The notes under the pieces were generated by a model. That model saw only the letters and a program-made list of their open reading frames with translations. It did no database searches and was not told the DNA's origin. A program made the position numbers and the translations under genes. Positions 40,716 through 49,595 of a stretch of 64,000 bases of DNA are shown piece after piece. Origin of the DNA: an uncultured Lachnospiraceae bacterium (lineage in GTDB: Bacteria > Bacillota > Clostridia > Lachnospirales > Lachnospiraceae); NCBI GenBank assembly GCA_910588655.1, contig CAJUPJ010000007.1, positions 62,001 to 126,000 of the forward strand, read 5' to 3'. Numbering within the stretch: the stretch's first letter is position 1; every line of letters begins with the position of its first letter.

Positions 40716-41192
40716 ATGAATAAGAAAATTATTGCAATAGGTTTAGCATTAACTATAGGGGGACTTTCTGCTGCTAGTGTACAGGCAAAAAAGATTACAA
40801 GCAGCAGCCAGGCAGAGAAAATGGCATCTGAATATGTCAAAGGTGCTACGGTTTTATTTGTTGAAGAAGATAAGGACGATGGTGTCCTGACATATGAAGT
40901 TGATATGAAAAAAGGCAGTAAAAAATATGAACTCATATACCAGGCATCTAATGGTAAATTAATTGAATACAAATGGGAGAAAACAGGACATAAAAAGAGC
41001 AATAAGAAAGTTTCTGAAAAGGAAATACGCCGCCAGGCAGGTAAAAAAGTTAAAAATGCTGAAATTATAGAAGTAGATTATGACTTAGAAGATGCAGAAT
41101 ATGAAGTTGAATTAATTGGCAAGAGTAAAAAGTATGAACTTGGTTACAGTGAAGATGGCACATTAATTTCATACAAGTGGGAAAAGTTTTAA
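40716..41192 (+). CDS. Secreted protein with two PepSY-like domains
   Basis: 158 aa. Signal peptide of about 24 residues (IIAIGLALTIGGLSAASVQA, then KK). Two tandem PepSY-like units follow, each with an amphipathic helix and paired strands ending in YKWEK: about 28-88 (ITSSSQAEKMASEYVKGA) and 98-158 (VSEKEIRRQAGKKVKNAEII). PepSY domains are associated with inhibition of proteases or regulation at the cell surface. Monocistronic, with clear promoter and terminator. Confidence 0.85.
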   Translation: MNKKIIAIGLALTIGGLSAASVQAKKITSSSQAEKMASEYVKGATVLFVEEDKDDGVLTYEVDMKKGSKKYELIYQASNGKLIEYKWEKTGHKKSNKKVSEKEIRRQAGKKVKNAEIIEVDYDLEDAEYEVELIGKSKKYELGYSEDGTLISYKWEKF

Positions 41193-41236
41193 AGAAGCAG
41201 TTACAATATAATTAAATTTTTATATATTGGATTTTT

Positions 41237-41285
41237 AAACAAACATAGAAGCAGGATTATAGCTGCTGCTATGTTTGTTTTTTAA
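41237..41285 (+). terminator. Terminator after the PepSY gene
   Basis: AAACAAACATAG with its exact complement (41237-41248 with 41269-41280) and inner AGCAG-CTGCT pairs, then TTTTTT. Confidence 0.85.
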
Positions 41286-41399
41286 TTTTATATTTTAGTA
41301 ATATTATATTCTATTTCTTTTAGAAGATTAAGATATACATAACCATAAGCATGTGTTATACTGTTGTAAACAAGGTATTTATGTATAAGCAGGGACAGG

Positions 41400-41612
41400 A
41401 TGGGTATAATAGCTGCCTATTGTATTGCATTTGTTTTATTTCTGGCTGGGTATATATATTATAAAGTTACAGTTGCCCTTGATGTAGTGCATTATAGTAA
41501 TTTTTTGTTATGTAATTGCATTATTTATAGTAGCATTAATGCCATTAGTTATATTTATATTAAATTAGAAATAACACTTGATGAATTAAACAATGTTATA
41601 GGAAATCAATAG
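41400..41612 (+). CDS. Possible small membrane protein, uncertain
   Basis: A 70-codon frame with a strongly hydrophobic first half (AAYCIAFVLFLAGYIYYK) and a second hydrophobic stretch around 35-55. The ribosome site (GGGACAGG) abuts the ATG, and no family is recognised, so the frame may be fortuitous in AT-rich DNA. It is listed because it fills much of the otherwise empty 41286-41725. Confidence 0.3.
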   Translation: MGIIAAYCIAFVLFLAGYIYYKVTVALDVVHYSNFLLCNCIIYSSINAISYIYIKLEITLDELNNVIGNQ

Positions 41613-41725
41613 TTAAATAATATTTGCCTATAACCATAATAGTTTATTGTATAATATTGTTTAATATAGTGGTATTTGCTGTAGCAGATAATACCTTCGG
41701 CATACTGCCAGAAAGGAAGAAGAAC

Positions 41726-42529
41726 ATGGTAAAAAGATTTGAAGAACTGGAATTTAAAGATGATTTTATGTTTTGTATAATAATGAAAAACCCAAAATAT
41801 TGTAAGCCGTTTCTGGAGACAGTGCTTGGTGTGAAAATAAACCATATAGAGTATCCCAGTTCCCAGGAGAGCATAGACCTTTCACTTGATGCGAAAAGTG
41901 TGCGCCTGGATGTATATGTGGAAGATGGAAAAGGTACAGTATATAATATAGAGATGCAGACAGCAAATAAATACAACCTGCCAAAGAGGATGAGATATTA
42001 CCAGGGGATAATTGACCTGAATATATTAGAAAAGGGAAGGGATTACAGGGACTTAAAAAAGAGTTATGTAATATTTGTATGTACATTTGACTTGTTTGGC
42101 AAAGGGCATCATGTATATACGTTTGAGAACCGGTGTGTACAGGATTTAGGGCTTGCGTTAGGTGATGATACAGTAAAAATCATACTTAACACAAAAGGGA
42201 CGGAGGAGGATGTAAGCCAGGATATGAAGGAACTGCTGGACTTTATAGATGGAAAAGGTGCAGGGGCAACAGGGTTTACCAGAGACCTTGAAGAAGCAGT
42301 GCAGTCCGTAAGGAAAAATGAGAAATGGAGGGTTGATTATATGACTTTACAGATGAGTTACCAGGAAAAGTTTGAGGAAGGATATGAGCGTGGAATTGAA
42401 CATGGAAAGGAAGAATTAGCATTAAGAATGGTCAGGGAAGGGGAACTGCCTGCTGAAAAGATTGCAATGTATACAGGTCTTTCCCTGAAGAAGATTAAGG
42501 AGTTCCAGGAAATGCTGCAGTCTGTTTAA
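41726..42529 (+). CDS. Rpn-family PD-(D/E)XK nuclease (transposase_31-like)
   Basis: 267 aa. Rpn/recombination-promoting nuclease family: N-terminal FKDDFMFCIIMKNPKYCKPF, catalytic core VRLDVYVEDGKGTVYNIEMQ (Asp and Glu-x-Gln), then SYVIFVCTFDLFGKG and the C-terminal helical arm with ERGIEHGKEE. Relatives promote RecA-independent recombination and have been linked to mobile or anti-phage functions. ATG 41726 with AAGGAAG is the likely start; the upstream open frame is hydrophobic and non-homologous. It is the intact relative of the pseudogene at 62834-63558. Confidence 0.88.
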   Translation: MVKRFEELEFKDDFMFCIIMKNPKYCKPFLETVLGVKINHIEYPSSQESIDLSLDAKSVRLDVYVEDGKGTVYNIEMQTANKYNLPKRMRYYQGIIDLNILEKGRDYRDLKKSYVIFVCTFDLFGKGHHVYTFENRCVQDLGLALGDDTVKIILNTKGTEEDVSQDMKELLDFIDGKGAGATGFTRDLEEAVQSVRKNEKWRVDYMTLQMSYQEKFEEGYERGIEHGKEELALRMVREGELPAEKIAMYTGLSLKKIKEFQEMLQSV

Positions 42530-42537
42530 TAATTTTA

Positions 42538-42585
42538 TCTTTGCAGGAAATTTTAATTATTATGTTTTTTCCTGCAAAGATTATT
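42538..42585 (+). terminator. Terminator after the first Rpn gene
   Basis: TCTTTGCAGGAAA with its exact complement (42538-42550 with 42568-42580), 17-nt loop, then TTATTT; T-rich also in the loop. Confidence 0.65.
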
Positions 42586-42640
42586 TCAAATTATTTTGAA
42601 CTATTTTGAATTATTCTTGATTATTTTGTATTAGTTTTTA
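42581..42640. repeat. 10-bp-period AT repeat
   Basis: Six successive decamers: TTATTTCAAA, TTATTTTGAA, CTATTTTGAA, TTATTCTTGA, TTATTTTGTA, TTAGTTTTTA. Phasing of T tracts at the helical repeat predicts curved DNA between convergent genes. Confidence 0.6.
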
Positions 42641-43195
42641 ATAAGTATCATTGTAGATAATTTTTTCTTTAATAGCTTCTGCTTTTTGCTGGCTGTCAAG
42701 TGCTGCAATAATTTCACCTGCAAAATCAACACATGTCCCCATGCCGCGGCTTGTTATAACATTGCCATCCCTGACAACAGGCTGTTTCAGGTATTTTGCA
42801 CCTGTAAGCTTTTCTTCAAAGCCTGGATAACATGTTGCATTTCTGCCATTTAAAATTCCAAGTGAGCCAAGTACACTTGGGGCAGCGCATACGGCAGCAG
42901 TAAATTTACCAGAATTATTAAATTCTACAAGCTTATCTGTAAGTGGTTTAAATGCAAGCAGGTTGTTTGTTCCAGGCATTCCGCCAGGAAGTATAAGCAT
43001 GTCTGCATTGTCAAAATCTGCATCATTAAATAACTGGTCTGCTTTAATAGTTATGTTGTGTGAACCTGTAACTTCCAGAGTACCAGTAACAGATACCATA
43101 TTTATTTCAATGCCAGCCCTTCTTAACATGTCCACAACTGTAAGCATCTCAACTTCTTCATACCCTGGTGCAAGAAAAATAAGTGATTTAGCCAT
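42638..43195 (-). CDS. DJ-1/PfpI-family protein
   Basis: 185 aa. It opens MAKSLIFLAPGYEEVEMLTVVDML; the nucleophile elbow AAVCAAPSVLG has the reactive Cys near residue 100, with the upstream acid in PGYEE, and LILPGGMPGTNNL precedes. Members of this DJ-1/YajL branch act as deglycases, redox sensors or chaperones; an intracellular protease is less likely. ATG 43195 with GGAGGT is chosen over an upstream in-frame ATG. Confidence 0.92.
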   Translation of the reverse strand: MAKSLIFLAPGYEEVEMLTVVDMLRRAGIEINMVSVTGTLEVTGSHNITIKADQLFNDADFDNADMLILPGGMPGTNNLLAFKPLTDKLVEFNNSGKFTAAVCAAPSVLGSLGILNGRNATCYPGFEEKLTGAKYLKQPVVRDGNVITSRGMGTCVDFAGEIIAALDSQQKAEAIKEKIIYNDTY

Positions 43196-43388
43196 TATTA
43201 CCTCCATTCTGCATTCCAATGCAATTAAATTTTCTTATTAAAAACATATTAAACTATCATGCGTAGAAAATCAACAAAAGAAATTAATTAATTATTCATT
43301 AAATTTAGTTATAAACTGTTTGCAAAAGAGGAGATTAGGGCTATACTGTTGAATATAAAAATTTCTAAAGTACAGGCAGGATGGTGTT

Positions 43389-44690
43389 ATGTCAGAAATG
43401 GTTAATGGGGATATTAGTAAAAAAGACAACAAGAACAGTAAAATTCCAGGGAAAGACAACAATAAAAATTCTACGGCTGGAGTTATTCCAGAAAAGAAAG
43501 CAGACAAAAAGCATGGCAGTTTTTTTAAGCTTGACCATAAATATGCAAATATATGTCTGTATGCTCTATTATTAATATTTTTTGGTACAATTATATATAT
43601 GCTGATAAACAACTGGTCAGATACAAAGAAGTTTATTTATAACTTGTTTGGGGTGTTGTCACCATTTTTTGCAGCAGTTCTTATTGCATATTTTGTTTCT
43701 CCAATAGTAGTAAAGTATGAGGGGCTTATTCTTAAATATATTACAAAAGGCGGGCATAAAAAACTTGCTAAAGTGCTGGCAATGGTGTTTGCTTATATAA
43801 CACTAATTGGCTTTATAATAATAGCATTTGTATTTGTAATACCACAGACAGGGGAAAGCATATCAGAACTGGCATCAAATGTCCCTGTTGTTTATTCGCA
43901 TGTACTTAGTATATTAAAAGAACTCCACCAGAAATATCCTGCAATAGATGTTAATGTAATTACTGACAGGCTGAATGAAATGGTTCCGAATATTGTTGAC
44001 TTTGGGACAAATGTGGTAGGCAATGTAGTGCCTATGATTTTTTCAGTTTCAGTTTCAATAGTCAGAGGTCTTGTTAATATGCTGCTTGCACTTTTTATTT
44101 CAATATACATGATTAATGGAAAGGATTTATTCAGATACCAGGCAAAAAGATTTGTATATGCTTTGTTTGAAGAGAAGAAAGGGGATGTTATCTGTAATAC
44201 ATTCAGGGAATGTAATGATATATTTAGTGCATTTCTTATAAGCAAAGCGGTAGACTCACTTATAATAGGGTGTATCTGCTGTATACTTATGAATATATTA
44301 AGGCTTCCATATTCGGTCTTAATAAGTGTTATTGTAGGAATAACCAATATGATACCTTATTTCGGGCCGTTTATAGGGGCTGTGCCAGGTGTGCTGATTT
44401 ATTTGTGTACAAGCCCGAAGCAGGCAGTTATATTTGTAATAATGATACTTGTGCTGCAGCAGTTTGACGGGCTTGTGCTTGGCCCGCGCCTTCTTGGACA
44501 GTCAACAGGTCTTAACCCTATGTGGGTAATATTTGCAATAACTGTTGGTGGTGCATATTTTGGTGTTCTTGGAATGTTTATAGGAGTGCCTGTTGTGGCA
44601 GTAGCAGGTTTCCTTGCCAATAAATTTATTAAATACAAGCTGCAGGGCAGGGATATAAAAGCACTGAAAGAATGGGAACAGGCAGAATAA
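43389..44690 (+). CDS. AI-2E family transporter (YtvI/PerM-like)
   Basis: 433 aa. A Lys/Asn-rich cytoplasmic N-terminus (1-45) is followed by about eight membrane helices. Typical segments are LFGVLSPFFAAVLIAYFVSP, a middle amphipathic region, GITNMIPYFGPFIGAVPGV and LLGQSTGLNPMWVIFAI. The family includes exporters of AI-2 and Na+/H+ antiporters; the substrate is not deducible. The gene is bounded by an intergenic gap upstream and convergent trmB 2 bp downstream. Confidence 0.9.
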   Translation: MSEMVNGDISKKDNKNSKIPGKDNNKNSTAGVIPEKKADKKHGSFFKLDHKYANICLYALLLIFFGTIIYMLINNWSDTKKFIYNLFGVLSPFFAAVLIAYFVSPIVVKYEGLILKYITKGGHKKLAKVLAMVFAYITLIGFIIIAFVFVIPQTGESISELASNVPVVYSHVLSILKELHQKYPAIDVNVITDRLNEMVPNIVDFGTNVVGNVVPMIFSVSVSIVRGLVNMLLALFISIYMINGKDLFRYQAKRFVYALFEEKKGDVICNTFRECNDIFSAFLISKAVDSLIIGCICCILMNILRLPYSVLISVIVGITNMIPYFGPFIGAVPGVLIYLCTSPKQAVIFVIMILVLQQFDGLVLGPRLLGQSTGLNPMWVIFAITVGGAYFGVLGMFIGVPVVAVAGFLANKFIKYKLQGRDIKALKEWEQAE

Positions 44691-44692
44691 TA

Positions 44693-45349
44693 TTATTTCT
44701 GCCTGTGTGCCGTAAGCTTATATATAGGGTTGCCAAGATTATAAAATTTCTGTTCATATTCAGTCATAACATTATTTTCTGCCGGGCCATACTGGTGGAG
44801 GTTATAATTTACTTCATCAAGATACCATCCAGCCTCTTTTGCTTCTTCAACTGAGAAATCAAAGAGAGGGCGGTTGTCAGTTTTAAATTGTATAAATCCA
44901 TTTTCAGAAAGTATGATATTATACCGCTCTAAAAACTGCCTTGAAGTAAGACGTCTTTTGGCATGTCTGTCTTTTGGCCATGGGTCTGAAAAGTTAAGGT
45001 AAATCCTGTCTGTTTCCCCTGGTGCAAAAAAATCTGTTATATTTTCAGCATCCATTCTTATAAATAAAAGGTTTTTTGTTCTAAGCTGTTCCCTCTTGTT
45101 AAATGCTTTGACAAGTACACTTGAATATTTTTCAATGCCAATATAATTAATACCAGGGTTACTGGCAGCAAGTGTTGTTATAAACTGTCCTTTTCCCATT
45201 CCTATTTCAATATGGAGTGGGTTATTGTTGCGGAAGAAATTTTTATTCCATAATCCTCTATAATCCGCAGGGTCTGCCCCGTCTGCCTGTATTGTATATG
45301 GATTATCTATAATAAGCTCCTGTGAGCCCTTGACATTTCTAAGCCTCAT
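44693..45349 (-). CDS. trmB: tRNA (guanine-N7)-methyltransferase TrmB
   Basis: 218 aa, full length. SAM-binding IEIGMGKGQFI (about 69-79), YIGIEKYSSVL, and the catalytic/tRNA region LNFSDPWPKDRHAKRRLT and FKTDNRPLFDFS identify TrmB, which makes m7G46 in the variable loop of tRNA. It ends 3 bp from the AI-2E stop, convergently. No partner gene is linked. Confidence 0.96.
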   Translation of the reverse strand: MRLRNVKGSQELIIDNPYTIQADGADPADYRGLWNKNFFRNNNPLHIEIGMGKGQFITTLAASNPGINYIGIEKYSSVLVKAFNKREQLRTKNLLFIRMDAENITDFFAPGETDRIYLNFSDPWPKDRHAKRRLTSRQFLERYNIILSENGFIQFKTDNRPLFDFSVEEAKEAGWYLDEVNYNLHQYGPAENNVMTEYEQKFYNLGNPIYKLTAHRQK

Positions 45350-45432
45350 TAATTCTGTCCCCGTTTCCTGAATTTATCTTTATTTTACTATATAAAAGTG
45401 TATATGGAAATATTGTAATATAATATTATTAA

Positions 45433-45460
45433 AAAATACCACCAGTAAAATTACTGGTGG
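45433..45460 (-). terminator. Terminator of the large secreted protein gene
   Basis: CCACCAGTAA pairs with TTACTGGTGG (45439-45448 with 45451-45460); on the minus strand TATTTTTT follows. It lies about 50 bp beyond the stop at 45509. Confidence 0.75.
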
Positions 45461-45508
45461 CACTTTTGGGATTATCTCCCAGATGCTGCATATAGAATTG
45501 TAAAAAAA

Positions 45509-47890
45509 TTATTTTTTCACCTTAACGTTTTTGCCTGCGCCTTTAGCTTTAACAATCTTTTTATATGCCTTAACCTTGCTTTTTGGCACTTTGAATGTTG
45601 CCTTTTTGTTGATGCCCTTAAATGCATTCTTACCAACTTTCTTAGCTGTAAGTTTTGTGCTCTTAATAATGATGCTCTTTAACTTACTGCAGTTCTGGAA
45701 TGCACTTACACCAATCTTGTTAACATTCTTGCCAATTGTAACTTTTGCAAGTTTCTTATTGCCTTTAAATGCATTTTTAGCAATAGTTGTTACTTTATAA
45801 TTTTTACCACTAATTTTGACAGTTGAAGGAACTACAATGCTCTTAGCATTCTTCTTACCTTTTGTAAACTGTACAGTTCTTGTACCTTTTACTGCTGTTA
45901 CTTTGTACTGTGAACCACTAACTGTAGCTTTCTTGCCTACTTTAACAGCTGTTGAACCACCATTAGTATTATCCTTATCAGTATCAACTGGCTTATCTGT
46001 TGCTGCTGGAGCTTTAGTAGGTGTTGTGTCACCGCCAGTAGTTGGAGCGCCTGATTCAGTAGGAGCTGCTGAGCTGTCTGTACCAGGTGCAGCACTTGGG
46101 TCTGCACTAGGTGAAGCAGAAGGAGCTGCTGTTGCTGAAGGAGCTGGTGTAGCACTAGTTGTAGGAACATAAGAACCTATACCACCGCCGCCTGTAGGAG
46201 GCTGAGGTTTTGTAGTTTCTCCATTTGGAACAAATGTAATAACATATGTAGAGAATTTGTCGCTTGGGAATGAAATTCTGTCAGTACCTTCCATACTACA
46301 TGGAATAAGTTCTACCTCATCACCATGAATACGTATTGCATAAAATTTTCCTTTTGATGTATCAACATTACTTAAAGCTTCAGGAATATCCATAGTAATT
46401 TTTATTTTTTTACCTAACTCTGTTATCTCTACAGAAACTATAACTTTCTTACCTAACTTATATACACTATTAATACTAATATCAAGTGCAACGCCACCTT
46501 GGATAGCTTTAACATCTAATTTTACATTATCAGGAACTTCAATTTTATCAAGTAATGTTTTTGCAGCACCTGCATCAGAATAATTTTCTTTTGAAGACTC
46601 AATTTTAAAAGATGTAGTTATTGTTCCAGTTCCATTTCCTATTGCCTCTAATATACCAGCAGTACTTACAGCATCTCCGCCTTTTTTAACAATAGCATTG
46701 ATAATATTATTAACAACTGCTGCATCTTTCATTGTATTTGTATCTACAGTCATATTATTTGCATTTTCAGCAACTGTAGTATTCTCAGCAACACTATCCT
46801 TAACATTATCATTTACAGCAACTACAGAACCACCAGAAACAGTTATAGTAGTATTTGCATTAATTGTAACTTTAGAGGTATATGCTTTGCCAGAACCAGC
46901 AGCCCAGTCTGTCTTTGTAGAAGTATCTGGTGTTACTGTTAAATCAGGCACTTCACTCCAAATATCATTCTCAGCAACTGATTTAACTATAAGATTGATA
47001 CTCTTTCCTTTTGCAATTTTATTAGCACTAAAAGCAGTACCATCTTCATTTGTTGTAGTTAAAGCAATTCCGCTACCAAGCTTAGTTTTATCAATAGTCA
47101 CTGAACAAATTTCGTCAGTTGTACTATCAGCTATTACCTTACCACCAGAAACAGTTATAGTAGTACCTGCATTAATTGTAACTGTAGCTTTAGCTGTATT
47201 GTTTGCAAGTGTTGCAAAATTAACAACGGTTGCTGAATTTGCTGGAGCTACAGAAACAGTAGGAAGTGTAGGTTCATCTTCCCAAGCAAAACCTGACTTT
47301 GGAGTAGCTTCAATTGTAATTACAGTACCTGTTGCGACACTATTGCCCTTTGCATTATATGTATAACCATTGCTAAGTGTTACAACATAGTCAATATTGG
47401 AGGTTGTTGGTAAACCATACTTAACATCACATAATTTTGTAGCACTACCACCTAAATTTACATTAATATCATCACTGATATTTTCTACTGTAAGTGTATA
47501 AGTCTTTCCATCATTAGAAATTGATGCTGATGTAGCAACTTTGGCATTACCTGTCATAGAAGACGTTGTTACAGCAGTTACAGTACAACTATTATTTGCT
47601 TTATTTGAGCTACCAGGAGTTGTCATGTTTACAATAACACTTTCCTTGTCAGTAAACGCATAACCATCATCAGCAGTAAGTGTAATTAGTGCACTACCAG
47701 ATGATATTGCTGCATTACTAGTAACACTTGTTATTTCTGCACCAGTTACGCTACCAGTAACTGTAACATTAGCTGCTTTTTCCTCTGCCTTAGCTACTGG
47801 TGATACTGGTAATAACGAAATAACCATTGCTAAAGCCATGAAGAAACTTAACTTACGCTTTGTTTCCTTCGTCTGTCTAAAAAACTTCAT
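45509..47890 (-). CDS. Large secreted BspA-like protein with C-terminal leucine-rich repeats
   Basis: 793 aa. Signal peptide of about 36 residues (basic start KETKRK, core FFMALAMVISLLPV, then AKAEE). Residues 40-360 are repeated beta-rich units with alternating VTINAGTTITVSGGKV and VTINANTTITVSGGSV segments. A ZU5-like region near 440-570 is followed by a Pro/Thr/Ala/Ser linker (about 575-650). The C-terminal 130 residues are Lys-rich LRR_5 repeats (NAFKGNKKLAKVTIGKNVNK, AFQNCSKLKSIIIKS). There is no LPXTG sorting signal; the basic repeats may bind the wall or polymers. ATG 47890 fits AAAGGTGG. Surface adhesion is plausible but unproven. Confidence 0.85.
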   Translation of the reverse strand: MKFFRQTKETKRKLSFFMALAMVISLLPVSPVAKAEEKAANVTVTGSVTGAEITSVTSNAAISSGSALITLTADDGYAFTDKESVIVNMTTPGSSNKANNSCTVTAVTTSSMTGNAKVATSASISNDGKTYTLTVENISDDINVNLGGSATKLCDVKYGLPTTSNIDYVVTLSNGYTYNAKGNSVATGTVITIEATPKSGFAWEDEPTLPTVSVAPANSATVVNFATLANNTAKATVTINAGTTITVSGGKVIADSTTDEICSVTIDKTKLGSGIALTTTNEDGTAFSANKIAKGKSINLIVKSVAENDIWSEVPDLTVTPDTSTKTDWAAGSGKAYTSKVTINANTTITVSGGSVVAVNDNVKDSVAENTTVAENANNMTVDTNTMKDAAVVNNIINAIVKKGGDAVSTAGILEAIGNGTGTITTSFKIESSKENYSDAGAAKTLLDKIEVPDNVKLDVKAIQGGVALDISINSVYKLGKKVIVSVEITELGKKIKITMDIPEALSNVDTSKGKFYAIRIHGDEVELIPCSMEGTDRISFPSDKFSTYVITFVPNGETTKPQPPTGGGGIGSYVPTTSATPAPSATAAPSASPSADPSAAPGTDSSAAPTESGAPTTGGDTTPTKAPAATDKPVDTDKDNTNGGSTAVKVGKKATVSGSQYKVTAVKGTRTVQFTKGKKNAKSIVVPSTVKISGKNYKVTTIAKNAFKGNKKLAKVTIGKNVNKIGVSAFQNCSKLKSIIIKSTKLTAKKVGKNAFKGINKKATFKVPKSKVKAYKKIVKAKGAGKNVKVKK

Positions 47891-48509
47891 AGACATTTCC
47901 ACCTTTCTTCTCATTAATTTTAATTTAATTATCATGTATCTATATCAATTGCAAAGTGAATAATCCACCTGGAATTTCACATGCAGGCAAGGCAATAAGG
48001 CATAAAAGAGACAGGCTCTTCTTGATTCATCTTTCTCATTAATGCAACATCTTAATTTAGGTAGTGATTACTACTTTACAATAGATATCAAGTCTTATTA
48101 CCCAATCCCTGCGCAGCAATATAGCTACGATACCAGAATTACCTGTCTTGTGGTTGTAACAAGTTCTTCTGGAAAAAGAAAGGATAGGTTCAATTGTCAT
48201 TGCTTATAATAACACACTATCTGAAAAAAAGCTACCACTTTTATTAAAAATTTTATTACATTTTTTGGTACATAGTCACAACCGAGGCATGTAACCAAAA
48301 CAATAATACTGTAAATCTTAATGTACACAAACTACTATAATTATTTTTTAACCGTGGATAATCTGGAAGAGGGCAGACGGGTATTGTTATGTATTTACCT
48401 TGAAAAAAGATTGTATATATGGTAAATTAAATATATAGAAATTAAAGAAGATACAAGAGTTTTTATAAGCTTTATAAATAATTTTTTAAAACACAAAATG
48501 GAGGAAATT
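47891..48509. other. Long AT-rich divergent intergenic region
   Basis: No gene was found in these 619 bases. On the minus strand a leader of several hundred bases could precede the secreted protein, with small hairpins such as GTAGT-ACTAC (48061-48074) and AAGAG-CTCTT (48007-48021, followed by TTTT in the minus direction). On the plus strand TTGAAA (48400-48405), 17 bp and TAAATT (48423-48428) form a likely promoter for the Rpn gene. No known riboswitch was identified. Confidence 0.5.
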
Positions 48510-49367
48510 ATGCCAGATTTTATAATGAAACCAAAGGTGGATTTTGCTTTTAAAGAAATAATGATGGATGAAAAGGCACGTACTGGATTTTTAGCAGCAG
48601 TACTGCATATTAACCCAGAAGATATAAAGGAAACCCATATACTTAATACAAGCCTCAGGAAGTTACATGAGGATGATAAGCTTGGTATACTTGATGTAAG
48701 GATATTGTTAAACAATGATATGGAAATCAATGCAGAAATCCAGCTTTCAGAACTTGAGGTATGGGCAGACCGTTCACTGTTTTATACTTCAAAGATGTTT
48801 ACAGAACAGATAGAGAAGGGTCAGAAGTATGATGTATTTAAAAAGTGTGTAAGTATAAGCATACTGGGTTTTAAACTGTTCAAAAATGAACCAGATTTTT
48901 ATTCATGTTTCCATATAAGAGAGGACACACGTAACTTTATATATACAGATAAAATGGAATTCCATGTAATAGAACTTCCAAAACTTCCAGATGAAATAAG
49001 GGAAAACAGCAGTGATTTGGAATTATGGGCTAAATTTATTAATGCAGAGAGAAAGGAGGAACTGGATATGATTGCAAAACAGAATGTTTATATACAAAGT
49101 GCATATGACAGGTTACAGATAATCAGCCAGGATAAACAAAAACGCCTGGAATACGAAGCAAGGCAGAAAGCGTTGTTTGACTATAACCAGTTTATGTATG
49201 AATCTGAAAAACGTGGAATGGAAAAGGGAATTGAGATTGGGACAGAACGTGGTATTGAAATTGCTAATGAACGTACTGCTAAAAATCTTATTGCATTAGG
49301 TTTACCAACAGATATTATTGTACAAGGTACTGGCCTTTCTGCTGGAGTTATTGACGCAATGAGATAA
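48510..49367 (+). CDS. Rpn-family PD-(D/E)XK nuclease, second subtype
   Basis: 285 aa. MKPKVDFAFKEIMMDEKART at the start, catalytic strand pair GILDVRILLNNDMEINAEIQ (Asp and Glu-x-Gln), then DRSLFYTSKMFTEQIEKGQ and SISILGFKLF. The C-terminus has the repetitive KGIEIGTERGIEIANERT helix common in this family and a small helical ending. It belongs to a different branch from 41726-42529. ATG 48510 with GGAGG is preferred over in-frame ATG 48498, which overlaps it. Mobile-element or recombination role inferred from family. Confidence 0.87.
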   Translation: MPDFIMKPKVDFAFKEIMMDEKARTGFLAAVLHINPEDIKETHILNTSLRKLHEDDKLGILDVRILLNNDMEINAEIQLSELEVWADRSLFYTSKMFTEQIEKGQKYDVFKKCVSISILGFKLFKNEPDFYSCFHIREDTRNFIYTDKMEFHVIELPKLPDEIRENSSDLELWAKFINAERKEELDMIAKQNVYIQSAYDRLQIISQDKQKRLEYEARQKALFDYNQFMYESEKRGMEKGIEIGTERGIEIANERTAKNLIALGLPTDIIVQGTGLSAGVIDAMR

Positions 49368-49369
49368 TT

Positions 49370-49440
49370 GCATGGCGCAATATGCCATGCCCATTAGCAA
49401 AACAAGTGATACAGCCCCTGTCCAGAACCAGGTGCTGTAT
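49370..49440 (+). other. Two hairpins downstream of the second Rpn gene
   Basis: GCATGGC-GCCATGC (49370-49376 with 49384-49390) and ATACAGC-GCTGTAT (49409-49415 with 49434-49440). Neither has a good T run; they could act as mRNA 3' structures. Confidence 0.4.
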
Positions 49441-49595
49441 CCAGGTATGATATTTTCCATCAGTGTAATATAATACAATAGCTAATGACATCTGCCCCTT
49501 TTTATGGTAAAATTTCTATATATAACCATCATTAGAGACAATAGTACATGTGGATGTCCTTATATAAGCAGACATGTACTTATAAGGAGGGTGTT

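Noticed and set aside
41624..41725. Upstream extension of the first Rpn frame
   Set aside because: The extension is hydrophobic and unlike the family; AAGGAAG supports ATG 41726.
45531..47366. Several long plus-strand frames opposite the secreted LRR gene
   Set aside because: They are hydrophobic antisense frames caused by its repetitive Thr/Val/Ala/Lys codons; no ribosome sites.
47891..48200. Possible c-di-GMP or other riboswitch upstream of the secreted protein
   Set aside because: Conserved core sequences of c-di-GMP-I and -II and cobalamin riboswitches could not be found on either strand.
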